Both the position numbers and the translations under genes were made by a program. A stretch of 64,000 bases of DNA from SIG701 sp045577175. Its GTDB lineage: Bacteria; Bacillota; Clostridia; Oscillospirales; CAG-272. The DNA lies in contig JAZNHT010000023.1 in assembly GCA_045577175.1 (NCBI GenBank), forward strand, positions 51,377-115,376, in the 5' to 3' direction. Shown here one piece after another: positions 34,219 to 42,620 of this stretch (its first letter is position 1; each line of letters starts with the position of its first letter). A model generated the notes under the pieces. It was given only the letters and a program-made list of their open reading frames with translations. It did not search any database and was not told the origin of the DNA.

Positions 34219-35187
34219 GTGAACGGCATTTTATCCGATTTTGTGTACAGCATAAACGTGATTCTGCCGATTCTGCTTCTGATCCTGCTCGGAGCTGTTC
34301 TGAAGCGGTTCGGCTTCGTTACGGATGCGTTCTGTTCCGTGGCGGACAAGCTGATTTTCAAAATCGCGCTGCCGGCGATGCTTTTTCTCGATGTTGCCAC
34401 GGCATCCGTTTCGGGTGCGCCCGAGATGTCCTTGCTCGTCTTTATTCTCGTTTCCGTGACGGCGGCGTTTGTCCTCTCCTCGCTCATTGTGCCGATCTTT
34501 GTAAGAGACCGTGCCAAGTGCGGCGCATTTGTGCAGGCAATCTGCCGTTCCAATTTCGCAATCCTCGGCATTCCGCTTCTGAACGGCATGTTCGGTGACG
34601 CGGGCACTTTGGCGGCGGCTGTTGTCATTCCGCCGATCATTCTGATGTTCAATGCGTATTCCGTGATCGTTCTCTCCGTTTTTGCACCGAAGGAAAAGCA
34701 GCTCACGCCGCTTGCGCTCTGCAAAAAGATTGTACTGAACGTCGTCACGAATCCACTGATTATTGCGGTGCTCATCGGCTTGCCGTTTATGCTTTTCGGG
34801 TGGAAGTTGCCGCTTACCGTATCGAAAACCGCCGGGTATCTTGACGGGCTTGTCACACCGCTTGCGCTTATAAGCCTCGGTGCATCCACATCAAAGGAAA
34901 GTGTGCGCGGCAATTTCCGCATGGCGGCAGTTGCAACGGGAATCAAAACGGTGCTCTTCCCTGCCATCGCGTGCACGGTCGGCGCACTGATCGGTCTCAG
35001 AGGCGTTTCGCTCGGTATCCTGCTTATTCTGTTCGGGGCGCCGACGGCGGTCAGCAGCTACATCATGGCGAAAAACATGGGCAGTGACGAAGCCTTAGCG
35101 GGGCAAATTCTGCTCTTCACCACGTCGGTGTGCGTGTTTACGGTTTTTATCGGTATCTTTATTCTGAAAAGGCTCTGCCTGATTTGA
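34219..35187 (+). CDS. AEC (auxin efflux carrier) family transporter
   Basis: 322 aa with about ten transmembrane helices and the AEC pattern: VILPILLLILLGAVLKRFGF, the conserved break near CRSNFAILGIPLLNGMFGD, LVTPLALISLGAST and LFGAPTAVSSYIMAKNMGSD. Bacterial members export or take up small organic acids such as malate; the substrate here is unknown. The start is GTG 34219, with GACGAGG 8 nt upstream. A 26-codon ORF and a terminator follow. Confidence 0.9.
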   Translation: MNGILSDFVYSINVILPILLLILLGAVLKRFGFVTDAFCSVADKLIFKIALPAMLFLDVATASVSGAPEMSLLVFILVSVTAAFVLSSLIVPIFVRDRAKCGAFVQAICRSNFAILGIPLLNGMFGDAGTLAAAVVIPPIILMFNAYSVIVLSVFAPKEKQLTPLALCKKIVLNVVTNPLIIAVLIGLPFMLFGWKLPLTVSKTAGYLDGLVTPLALISLGASTSKESVRGNFRMAAVATGIKTVLFPAIACTVGALIGLRGVSLGILLILFGAPTAVSSYIMAKNMGSDEALAGQILLFTTSVCVFTVFIGIFILKRLCLI

Positions 35188-35208
35188 TTTTTTGAAAGGA
35201 GCACGATT

Positions 35209-35289
35209 ATGCTGCACTCTGTTTTCGCTTCGTCTATGAAGAACATGGGACAGGGTGGATACGTGTACTCTTTTTCGGAATATCTGTAA
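35209..35289 (+). CDS. Possible small protein or leader peptide, 26 aa
   Basis: A short ORF 21 bp after the transporter gene with a strong ribosome binding site (AAAGGAG, 8 nt before ATG). The peptide reads MLHSVFASSM then KNMGQGGYVYSFSEYL. It has no signal peptide or membrane helix, so it would be a cytosolic microprotein or a regulatory leader. The terminator begins 6 nt after its stop. No family is known; coding status rests only on the start context. Confidence 0.45.
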   Translation: MLHSVFASSMKNMGQGGYVYSFSEYL

Positions 35290-35295
35290 CTTTTT

Positions 35296-35332
35296 CGGGA
35301 GAATGGCATATACATTCTTCCGTTTTCTTTTG
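35296..35332 (+). terminator. Terminator after the AEC transporter unit
   Basis: Stem CGGGAGAATG / CATTCTTCCG (one G-T pair), loop GCATATA, followed by TTTTCTTTTG. Confidence 0.85.
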
Positions 35333-35365
35333 TTAATATTTTGTTAATAAGTTCTTTTGTTAATA
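35328..35365 (+). repeat. Three direct copies of an AT-rich 11-mer upstream of the PRPP synthetase gene
   Basis: TTTTGTTAATA occurs exactly at 35328-35338, 35339-35349 and 35355-35365. The first two copies abut and the third is 5 bp further. The array lies about 55-90 bp before the PRPP synthetase ATG and is followed by a 6-bp inverted repeat, GGACCG-CAGT-CGGTCC (35367-35382). Confidence 0.75.
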
Positions 35366-35386
35366 AGGACCGCAGTCGGTCCACGA

Positions 35387-35407
35387 TATAAAAATTACAT
35401 CATGTAA
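35387..35407 (+). promoter_or_regulatory. -10-like box and palindromic operator candidate of the PRPP synthetase gene
   Basis: TATAAA at 35387-35392 has no recognisable -35 at 16-18 bp. It is followed by a perfect 13-bp palindrome, TTACAT-C-ATGTAA (35395-35407), ending just before the AAAGGGG ribosome binding site. Together with the repeats this suggests protein-controlled expression. Confidence 0.45.
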
Positions 35408-35418
35408 AGGGGTTTATC

Positions 35419-36552
35419 ATGAAGGAACTTTTGTATGGAGAGCTTGCCGTAATCGGCATGAGAGGCTGTGAGGGATTTGTTGAGCAGGTAGACCGTTATC
35501 TCAGAGAGTGGCGCGGTCACGACGGGGAGACCTTCCTCATCGACGTAGACTGTCCCCGCTTCGGCTCCGGTGAGGCAAAGGCACTCATTCATCAGTCCAT
35601 GCGCGGACGCGACGTTTACATCATCTCCGACTGCTTCAACTTCGGCGTAACCTATGAAATGCGCGGCTTCAAAGTCCCCATGAGCCCGGACGATCATTTT
35701 CAGGATCTCAAGCGTGTCATCGCGGCAATCGAGGGCAAGGCGCGCCGTATCTCCGTTATTATGCCGATGCTCTACGAGGGACGTCAGCACAAGAGAAGCT
35801 CCCGTGAGTCGCTCGACTGCGCGCTCGCTTTGCAGGAGCTTGTGAACATGGGCGTCACGAACATCATCACGTTTGACGCACACGATGCTCGCGTACAGAA
35901 CGCGATCCCGCTGCACGGCTTTGACAACGTACAGCCGACCTATCAGATGCTGAAGGCACTTGTCCGCACGTATCCCGACATCTCGCTCTCGCACGATCAG
36001 ATCACGATCATCTCGCCCGACGAGGGTGCCATGTCCCGCTGTATGTACTTCTCCTCCGTTATGGGCGTCGATATTGGCATGTTCTACAAGCGCCGCAACT
36101 ATGCCGTCATCATCAACGGCAAAAACCCCATCGAGGCGCACGAATACCTCGGTAAGGACATCAAGGGCAAGGATGTAATCGTCGTTGACGATATGATCTC
36201 CTCCGGTGAATCCATTCTCGACGTATCCGCACAGCTCAAGGCGAAGGGCGCACGCCGCATTTTCCTCTTTGTCACGTTCGGTCTGTTCTGCAACGGTCTG
36301 GAGATTTTCGACGAAGCGTATGAAAAGGGACTGATCGACAAGGTATTCACCACAAACCTCGTATACCAGCCGAACGAGCTCCGCGAGCGCGAGTGGTACA
36401 GAGAGGTCAACATGTGCAAGTACGTCTCTTACATCATCGACACGCTCAATCACGACGAGTCGATCAGCACGCTTCTGAATCCCGTGCAGAGAATCCATAC
36501 GCTCCTTGACGCGCAGGCGAAGAAAATTGCGGAAAGCAAAACCGAGGGCTGA
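35419..36552 (+). CDS. prs: Ribose-phosphate pyrophosphokinase (PRPP synthetase), long form
   Basis: 377 aa, longer than the usual 310-320 residues. It makes PRPP from ribose-5-phosphate and ATP for nucleotide, His and Trp synthesis. Family motifs: LKRVIAAIEGKARRISVIMP, a Y-E-G-R-Q-H-K-R-S-S-R-E-S loop, TNIITFDAHDARVQNAIP, and the PRPP loop VVDDMISSGES. The N-terminal 60 residues and C-terminal 50 residues (LREREWYREVNMCKYVSYII) differ from the classical enzyme, a variant known in Clostridia. AAAGGGG precedes the ATG. argS starts 1 nt after its stop. Confidence 0.88.
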   Translation: MKELLYGELAVIGMRGCEGFVEQVDRYLREWRGHDGETFLIDVDCPRFGSGEAKALIHQSMRGRDVYIISDCFNFGVTYEMRGFKVPMSPDDHFQDLKRVIAAIEGKARRISVIMPMLYEGRQHKRSSRESLDCALALQELVNMGVTNIITFDAHDARVQNAIPLHGFDNVQPTYQMLKALVRTYPDISLSHDQITIISPDEGAMSRCMYFSSVMGVDIGMFYKRRNYAVIINGKNPIEAHEYLGKDIKGKDVIVVDDMISSGESILDVSAQLKAKGARRIFLFVTFGLFCNGLEIFDEAYEKGLIDKVFTTNLVYQPNELREREWYREVNMCKYVSYIIDTLNHDESISTLLNPVQRIHTLLDAQAKKIAESKTEG

Positions 36553-36553
36553 T

Positions 36554-38269
36554 ATGCTGAAACTGAAAAATACTCTTGCATCCATGATTAAAGATGCGGC
36601 GGATGCTCTGTGGCAGGAAAACAATCTGACCGCAGGGGAAATCGCCGCCATGCTCGAATATCCGCCGGATGAAACGATGGGCAATCTGGCACTCCCCTGC
36701 TTCAAGCTGAGCAAAACACTGCGCTCCGCACCGCCGAAAATCGCCGCCGAACTTGCGGCTAAGATCGGCGAGAGCGAGATCGTCGAGATCAGCGTGGCAG
36801 GCGGATACCTGAACTTCAAAATTCTCCCTGCGTATCTCACCGCGTCGGTGCTCGCATCGATTGAGGAAAGCGGCGACGGTTACGGAAAAAGCACGGTGGG
36901 CGCAGGCAAGACGGTCGTTCTCGACTACTCCTCCCCGAACATTTCCAACCCGTTCCACATCGGTCACCTCGGCACGACGGTGATCGGGCACTCTTTGAAG
37001 CTGCTCCACGAATTTTGCGGATACGGCTGTGTCGGCATCAATCACCTCGGTGACTGGGGCACGCAAAACGGCAAGCAGATCGTTGCGTACCGCAAATGGG
37101 GCGACAAAAAAGCCGTCGAGGAAGGCGGCATTGATGAGCTGGTTCGTCTGTACGTCCGTTTCCATGAGGAGGCGGAGAAGGATCCGTCTCTGAACGACGA
37201 GGCTCGTGCGGCGTTCACCGCGCTGGAGCATCACGATCCCGAATGTATCGAGCTGTGGAAGTGGTTCATCGAGATCAGCATGAAGGAATACCAGAAAACG
37301 TACAAGCAGCTCGGCATCGAGTTTGACAGCTACAACGGCGAGAGCTTCTACACGGACAAAATGCCTGCCGTCGTGGATGAAATCAAATCGAAGGGTATCC
37401 TCAAGATCGATGACGGTGCGTCCATTGTCGATCTGGATGCATACAGTATGCCGCCCTGCCTCATTTTAAAGAGAGACGGCTCCACGCTGTACCCAACGCG
37501 CGACATCACCGCCGCCCTCTACCGCAAGAACACGTACAATTTCGCAAAATGTATCTACGTTACCTCCGCCGGACAGTCGCTCCACTTCGCACAGTGGTTC
37601 AAGGTGCTTGAGCTCTTAGGCTACGGTTGGGCAAAGGACGAGCTTATACACGTTCCCTACGGCACTGTCTCCATCGGCGGCGAAAAGCTCGCAACGAGAA
37701 GCGGAAACGTAATTCTGCTTCGTGATCTGTTCGCGCAGGCGATTGAAAAGGTGCGCGAGATCATGGCGGTAAAGAATCCTAATCTGAAGGATCAGGACGA
37801 GGTTGCCGAGGCGGTCGGTGTCGGTGCCATCATCTTCAACTACCTCTACAACAGCCGTATCAAGGACATCAATTTCTCCATGGAGAACGCGCTCAGCTTT
37901 GACGGAAGCACCGGACCGTATGCGCAGTACACCTACGCACGGACGTGCAGTATTCTCGGGAAGGCTGCCGATCTCAATCTGACCGGAGAGGCAGTCCTCA
38001 CGATGCCCGAGGAGTCCGCCCTTCTCATCACGCTGTCCAAATTCCCCGAGAAGGTACTCGACGCGGTCGCGCAGTATGAGCCGTCCGTCATCACCCGTTA
38101 CGTCATCGACGTATGCACGGCGTTCAACCGCTTCTATCAGGCTTGTCCTGTTGTCACCGCGGAGGACCCAAAAGTGCGTGCAACACGCGTCCGTCTCACC
38201 CGTGCGACGGGATGTGTGCTGAAAAATGCGCTTCACCTCGTCTGCATCCGCACACCCGAAAAAATCTAA
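36554..38269 (+). CDS. argS: Arginyl-tRNA synthetase
   Basis: 571 aa, class I. The N-terminal Add-1-like domain (about 1-100) is followed by SSPNISNPFHIGHLGTTVIG with the HIGH motif, INHLGDWGTQNGKQI, and a degenerate KMSKS region GGEKLATRSGNVILLRDL. The C-terminal anticodon-binding helices include SFDGSTGPYAQYTYARTCS and VCTAFNRFYQACPV. Start ATG 36554 follows GAGGG of the PRPP synthetase end and is translationally linked. The longer upstream frame begins inside the PRPP synthetase gene and is rejected. Confidence 0.95.
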   Translation: MLKLKNTLASMIKDAADALWQENNLTAGEIAAMLEYPPDETMGNLALPCFKLSKTLRSAPPKIAAELAAKIGESEIVEISVAGGYLNFKILPAYLTASVLASIEESGDGYGKSTVGAGKTVVLDYSSPNISNPFHIGHLGTTVIGHSLKLLHEFCGYGCVGINHLGDWGTQNGKQIVAYRKWGDKKAVEEGGIDELVRLYVRFHEEAEKDPSLNDEARAAFTALEHHDPECIELWKWFIEISMKEYQKTYKQLGIEFDSYNGESFYTDKMPAVVDEIKSKGILKIDDGASIVDLDAYSMPPCLILKRDGSTLYPTRDITAALYRKNTYNFAKCIYVTSAGQSLHFAQWFKVLELLGYGWAKDELIHVPYGTVSIGGEKLATRSGNVILLRDLFAQAIEKVREIMAVKNPNLKDQDEVAEAVGVGAIIFNYLYNSRIKDINFSMENALSFDGSTGPYAQYTYARTCSILGKAADLNLTGEAVLTMPEESALLITLSKFPEKVLDAVAQYEPSVITRYVIDVCTAFNRFYQACPVVTAEDPKVRATRVRLTRATGCVLKNALHLVCIRTPEKI

Positions 38270-38325
38270 ACACGTTATCCGCGCACAGCGCGAGAAAGGA
38301 TACCCTTTAGGGGCAGGTTTCAGTC

Positions 38326-39057
38326 ATGTCTGGACATAGTAAATGGAATAATATCAAAAACAAAAAGGCGAAGACAGACGCCCAGAAGGCGAAAATCTTC
38401 ACCAAAATCGGCAAGGAGATTGCCATCGCCGTGCGCGAGGGCGGTCCCGATCCGTCCGGCAACAGCAAGCTGCGTGAGCTGATCTCCAAGGCAAAGGCGA
38501 ACAACGTGCCGAACGACAACATCGACCGCGCCATCAAGAAGGCAAGCAGCTCCGAGGCGGTTGAGTACGAGGAGATCGTATACGAGGGCTACGGTCCGTC
38601 CGGCGTTGCTGTCATCGTGGAAACTGCCACGGACAGCCGCAACCGTACCGCATCCGATGTCCGCCACTATTTTGACAAGTACGGCGGAAACCTCGGTCAG
38701 AGCGGATGCGTATCGTATATGTTTGAGACGAAGGGCGTAATTGTCGTTCTGCGCGAGAATGTCGCTGACGAGGACGCGCTGATGGAGACCGCGCTGGAAG
38801 CCGGTGCCGCTGATTTCACCTCCGAGGAGGACGCATTCGAAATCCTCACCGAGGTAGAGGATCTGTACGCAGTACGCGACGCGCTTGTGGAAGCAGGCTA
38901 CACCGTGGAATCTGCGGAGAAGGACAGAATCCCGACGACGTATGTAACGCTCACAAGCGAGGACGACATCAAAAACATGAATCTTCTGATCGAGCATCTG
39001 GAAGATTCCGACGACGTAAGCGAAATTTATCACAACTGGGAAAACTGCGAAGAATGA
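38326..39057 (+). CDS. YebC/PmpR-family protein
   Basis: 243 aa with the full YebC signature MSGHSKWNNIKNKKAK, GKEIAIAVREGGPDP, NNVPNDNIDRAIKKA, ASDVRHYFDKYGGNLGQSG and VDLY/EVEDLYAVRDALVEAG. Members have been described as transcription regulators and, more recently, as factors that relieve ribosome stalling at proline stretches. The 56-bp gap to argS holds only short palindromes. It ends at a strong bidirectional terminator. Confidence 0.93.
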   Translation: MSGHSKWNNIKNKKAKTDAQKAKIFTKIGKEIAIAVREGGPDPSGNSKLRELISKAKANNVPNDNIDRAIKKASSSEAVEYEEIVYEGYGPSGVAVIVETATDSRNRTASDVRHYFDKYGGNLGQSGCVSYMFETKGVIVVLRENVADEDALMETALEAGAADFTSEEDAFEILTEVEDLYAVRDALVEAGYTVESAEKDRIPTTYVTLTSEDDIKNMNLLIEHLEDSDDVSEIYHNWENCEE

Positions 39058-39064
39058 TGCTTGA

Positions 39065-39096
39065 AAAAGCCCCGCTTCAGTGAAGCGGGGCTTTTT
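39065..39096. terminator. Bidirectional terminator between YebC and K+ uptake operon
   Basis: Stem GCCCCGCTTC / GAAGCGGGGC with AGT loop. T5 follows on plus and T5 on minus, from AAAAA at 39064-39068. Confidence 0.9.
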
Positions 39097-39099
39097 GCT

Positions 39100-39753
39100 T
39101 TACTCAAGACGTTTCGCCAGTTTTTCTATTTTGTCGTCCGTTCCCATAATCGTAATTGTATCGCCGTCGGAAAACGGAACATCCGGCGCGGGAGTTACAT
39201 CCAGTTTCCCTTCCCTGCGAAGCGCAATCACGGTAATTCCGTAGCGGCGGCGGATGTTCATTTCAATCATCGTGCGTCCGATCCAATCGCGGGGGACATG
39301 AATCTCCGCAACCGAATATTCATCGGAAAAACTGAAATAGTCCAGTACATCCTTTTTCATCAGAATCTGTGCAAGACGTTCTCCCATATCCTCCTCGGGA
39401 AAGACAACCATATCCGCACCGATCTTCTCGAGCACCTTTCTGTGACGGGCATTCATAGCGCGGGCAACCACTTCCGCCACTCCGATTTCCTTCAGCGTCA
39501 TCGTAGCGAGAATACTGTCATTCATACTGTCATCTATACACACGACCGCACAGTCATAATCCGCAACACCCGCCGTACACAGAACAGTCTCACTCGTCGG
39601 ATCGCCAATGACCGCATTTGTCACCGTATTCGCAATCGAGTTGACCGCCTCTTCGTCCTCACTGATAACGAGAACCTGATGCTTCTTTTCAGCAAGAGCC
39701 TGCGCAAGCGCCGATCCAAAACATCCAAGTCCGATAATGCAAAAACTTCTCAT
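39100..39753 (-). CDS. KtrA/TrkA-type K+ channel regulatory subunit
   Basis: 217 aa. One RCK module: the Rossmann RCK_N domain (about 1-120) has the nucleotide motif IIGLGCFGSALAQAL and Glu/Asp at the strand-2 end (VISEDEEAV). The RCK_C domain (about 135-217; AEIHVPRDWIGRTMIEMNIR) follows. It gates the KtrB-like channel encoded directly upstream by binding ATP/ADP or NAD(H). ATG 39753 has GGAGG 5 nt upstream. It is the last gene of the four-gene operon; the stop of ktrB is 14 bp before. Confidence 0.9.
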   Translation of the reverse strand: MRSFCIIGLGCFGSALAQALAEKKHQVLVISEDEEAVNSIANTVTNAVIGDPTSETVLCTAGVADYDCAVVCIDDSMNDSILATMTLKEIGVAEVVARAMNARHRKVLEKIGADMVVFPEEDMGERLAQILMKKDVLDYFSFSDEYSVAEIHVPRDWIGRTMIEMNIRRRYGITVIALRREGKLDVTPAPDVPFSDGDTITIMGTDDKIEKLAKRLE

Positions 39754-39767
39754 TCTATCCTCCAACT

Positions 39768-41129
39768 TTATCCAATCATGAAATGCGCGTCAGCATACCG
39801 CATCTCGCCGTCTGCACCTTTCGTCTGATCGTACAGAGCAGCGGTAACGGTAAGAATACCTACACGTCCGAAGAACATAAGCAACATCACGACGATACGG
39901 GAAAGCACGCCGAGCGTCGGTGTAAGCGAAAGTGAAAGCCCGACTGTACCGCTGGCAGAAAACGCCTCAAACAAAGCAGGCATTACATCTGCGCCGCACC
40001 CGATCAACACCGCTGCAGCAATGACTGTAATCGTAAACTGCACACAAATCAGCGTAAGTGCCCGTGTCAGTTCCGCAAAAGGCACACTGCGGCGGAATAC
40101 TGTAACATTTTTTTTGCCGAACGTAAGATCCTTGAGCGCGGCAAAGAATATACCGATCGTAGCTACTTTGACGCCGCCGGCAGTCGATCCGGATGCACCG
40201 CCAACAAACATCAGAAACAGAAACACTGTCTGTGTAAGTGCGCCGCATGCAGTCAGATCAACCGTATTGAATCCCGCCGTGCGCATCGTCACAGACTGAA
40301 AAAGCGAGGCAAGAATTTTTCCGCCCGTTGACAGTCCGCCGAGCGTCGCGGGATTGTTCCATTCACAAAGTGCGACAGCAACCGCACCGAAGATCCACAG
40401 GAAACCGGAAACGCTGAGTACAAGAGCGGTATACACAGACAGTCTGCGCCGCTTTCGGACAAGCGCGATCAGATCGTCCCACACGACAAAGCCGATACCG
40501 CCGAGCATGATAAGAAGCATCAGCGTGCCGCTGACAAGGGTATCCTCGGCGAAATATGCAACGCTGGAAAACTTGCCCGTAAATGATCCCATCAAATCAA
40601 ATCCCGCATTACAGAACGCGGAAACTGCATGAAATACGCTTTTCCAAATCCCCTCTCCCACGCCGAACAGCTGAATAAAACGGATGGAGAGAAGAAAAGC
40701 TCCCGCACCTTCAATAATCGCTGTCCCAAGCAAAATGCGGCGGATCAAAGGAACGATTCCTTCAAAGGATGTAAGATTATATGCATTGGCGAGCACAAGA
40801 CACTCACGCGGCGAGATACGGCGGCGAACCATCATAGAAATCAGAACTGCCATCGTCATAAATCCGAGTCCGCCGATTTGGATCAAAAGCAAGATCACGG
40901 CTTGTCCGAATATGCTCCAATGAGTTGCCGTATCGAGGACGACAAGCCCCGTTACGCAAGTTGCACTGACAGATGTAAAGAGGCAAGACAGAAACGGTGT
41001 CCCCTCTCCTGCCGCGCTTGAAATCGGAAGATGCAGAAGAATCGCACCCGCCAAAATCACAAGCACAAAGCCGAGAACGATAATCTGCGTGGCGGAAAAT
41101 CCGCGTCTGCGCCGTTTGACCGTATCCAC
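39768..41129 (-). CDS. KtrB-type K+ transporter (TrkH superfamily)
   Basis: 453 aa, eight-helix-plus-pore-loop architecture of the TrkH/KtrB superfamily. Four selectivity-filter loops are visible: SVSATCVTGL, HAVSAFCNAGF, TMRTAGFN and FSASGTVGL. The gating-loop motif GGASGSTAGGVKVAT is present. It takes up K+ (with Na+ in many Ktr systems). The start is GTG 41129 with AAAGGAGG 7 nt upstream. It sits between a TrkH paralogue and a KtrA-like subunit. Confidence 0.92.
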   Translation of the reverse strand: MDTVKRRRRGFSATQIIVLGFVLVILAGAILLHLPISSAAGEGTPFLSCLFTSVSATCVTGLVVLDTATHWSIFGQAVILLLIQIGGLGFMTMAVLISMMVRRRISPRECLVLANAYNLTSFEGIVPLIRRILLGTAIIEGAGAFLLSIRFIQLFGVGEGIWKSVFHAVSAFCNAGFDLMGSFTGKFSSVAYFAEDTLVSGTLMLLIMLGGIGFVVWDDLIALVRKRRRLSVYTALVLSVSGFLWIFGAVAVALCEWNNPATLGGLSTGGKILASLFQSVTMRTAGFNTVDLTACGALTQTVFLFLMFVGGASGSTAGGVKVATIGIFFAALKDLTFGKKNVTVFRRSVPFAELTRALTLICVQFTITVIAAAVLIGCGADVMPALFEAFSASGTVGLSLSLTPTLGVLSRIVVMLLMFFGRVGILTVTAALYDQTKGADGEMRYADAHFMIG

Positions 41130-41153
41130 GAAATCCCTCCTTTGAAAAAAGGC

Positions 41154-42608
41154 TTACGCATGTTTCCACGTACTGCGGGAAAGCAGTGCAAGGATCGGAA
41201 AAATCTCCAGTCTGCCCGCAAGCATATCCGTAATCAGTACAAGTTTGGACAAAACGCTGTAACCGCCGTAGTTGGCAATAGGTCCAACGGCATCCAAACC
41301 GGGACCGATGTTATTGAAACAAGCAAACACTGCCGAAAAATTCGTCGTGAACGAAAACTTATCCAGCGAAAGAAGCAGAAAACTGAGAAGCACGATCATC
41401 ACATACGCGGCAAGGTACATGCCGGTACTGGTGATAACGCGCTCGTCCACCGCCTGCCCGTCACTGCGGATAACCTCAACGCGCTGAGGGCGAAGCGTCA
41501 GGCGGATATTGCGCCGCAGCGTCTTGACAAGAAGTAGGACGCGGGCACATTTCATGCCGCCGCCCGTACTTCCCGCACACGCACCGATAACCATCAGGCA
41601 GAGCAGGATCGCCTTGGAAAACTCCGGCCACAGATTAAAATCCGTTGTCGCAAAGCCTGTCGTCGTGATGATAGAGGCAACCTGAAACGCCGCATGACGC
41701 AAAGTTTCGCCGATCGTACCGTACACACCGCGCAGATTCCACACGATAAGGGCAATGCTTCCGGCAACGATACCCACATACAGGCGGAGTTCTTCATTTT
41801 TGAAGACACTTTTGAACTGCTTGAGAAGAAGCAGATGATAGCAGGAGAAGTTTACGCCGAAAAGCAGCATGAACACAGTCGTTACGTTTTGAATATAGGG
41901 AGTATGACTTGCCAGGCTGTCCGCTTTGATACCGAAACCGCCCGTGCCCGCCGTACCGAATGCAGTACAGATTGCCTCAAAGACAGGCATCCGCCCTGCA
42001 ATGAGAAACAGGAAATTGACAACGGTCAAAACAATATACAACAGATACAGAATCACCGCCGTCTGTTTCATGCGCGGAACGAGTTTGCTGACGTTCGGTC
42101 CCGGGCTTTCCGCACGAAGCAGATGCATCGTAAAACCTCCGTTTTTCTCAGCGGACGGTGCAATCGCCAAAAGGAAGACAAGGACGCCCATACCGCCGAG
42201 CCAGTGGCTGAAACTGCGCCAATACAGCACCGCGCGGGAAAGCACCTCAACATCCGCCACAACGGACGCACCTGTTGTAGTGAATCCGGACACCATCTCG
42301 AAAAACGCATCGATAAAGTGCGGGATCTCCCCCGAAATGACGAACGGCAAGGCTCCGATCAAACTCATGAACACCCATGACAGACTTACGCAGATCATAC
42401 CCTCCCCGGCGCGAAGTGCGTTTTCCGCTTTACGGCAAAGGAGATACAGCACACCCGCAGCCAAGAGCGTACCTGCGATCGTTACGCCGAAAGCGACCGC
42501 CGTAACAAAGGTTCCGTCATAGAGCGCAAAGCACAGAGACGGAATCATGAAGATCGCCTCAAGCATCAGAATCTGGGACAGAATCCGCCCCATGGTTTTA
42601 TAATTCAT
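41154..42608 (-). CDS. trkH: TrkH-type K+ transporter
   Basis: 484 aa. Longer TrkH form with an extra N-terminal helix pair. Filter loops are MVSGFTTTGASV, CTAFGTAGTGGFG, ASIITTTGFAT and ACFNNIGPG; the superfamily gating loop is ACAGSTGGGMKCAR. It carries K+ across the membrane under control of TrkA, encoded 12 bp upstream. It differs clearly from the downstream KtrB-like gene, so this is not a recent duplication. Confidence 0.93.
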   Translation of the reverse strand: MNYKTMGRILSQILMLEAIFMIPSLCFALYDGTFVTAVAFGVTIAGTLLAAGVLYLLCRKAENALRAGEGMICVSLSWVFMSLIGALPFVISGEIPHFIDAFFEMVSGFTTTGASVVADVEVLSRAVLYWRSFSHWLGGMGVLVFLLAIAPSAEKNGGFTMHLLRAESPGPNVSKLVPRMKQTAVILYLLYIVLTVVNFLFLIAGRMPVFEAICTAFGTAGTGGFGIKADSLASHTPYIQNVTTVFMLLFGVNFSCYHLLLLKQFKSVFKNEELRLYVGIVAGSIALIVWNLRGVYGTIGETLRHAAFQVASIITTTGFATTDFNLWPEFSKAILLCLMVIGACAGSTGGGMKCARVLLLVKTLRRNIRLTLRPQRVEVIRSDGQAVDERVITSTGMYLAAYVMIVLLSFLLLSLDKFSFTTNFSAVFACFNNIGPGLDAVGPIANYGGYSVLSKLVLITDMLAGRLEIFPILALLSRSTWKHA

Positions 42609-42620
42609 TGTACTCCCCGA

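Noticed and set aside
35328..35365. CRISPR array from three TTTTGTTAATA copies
   Set aside because: The units are 11 bp, nearly adjacent and only three; there are no spacers of regular length and no cas genes.
38270..38325. Riboswitch or T-box before YebC or argS
   Set aside because: Only short palindromes (CGCG, CCC-TTTA-GGG) occur in 56 bp, and argS has a 1-bp gap, so no room exists for a leader structure.
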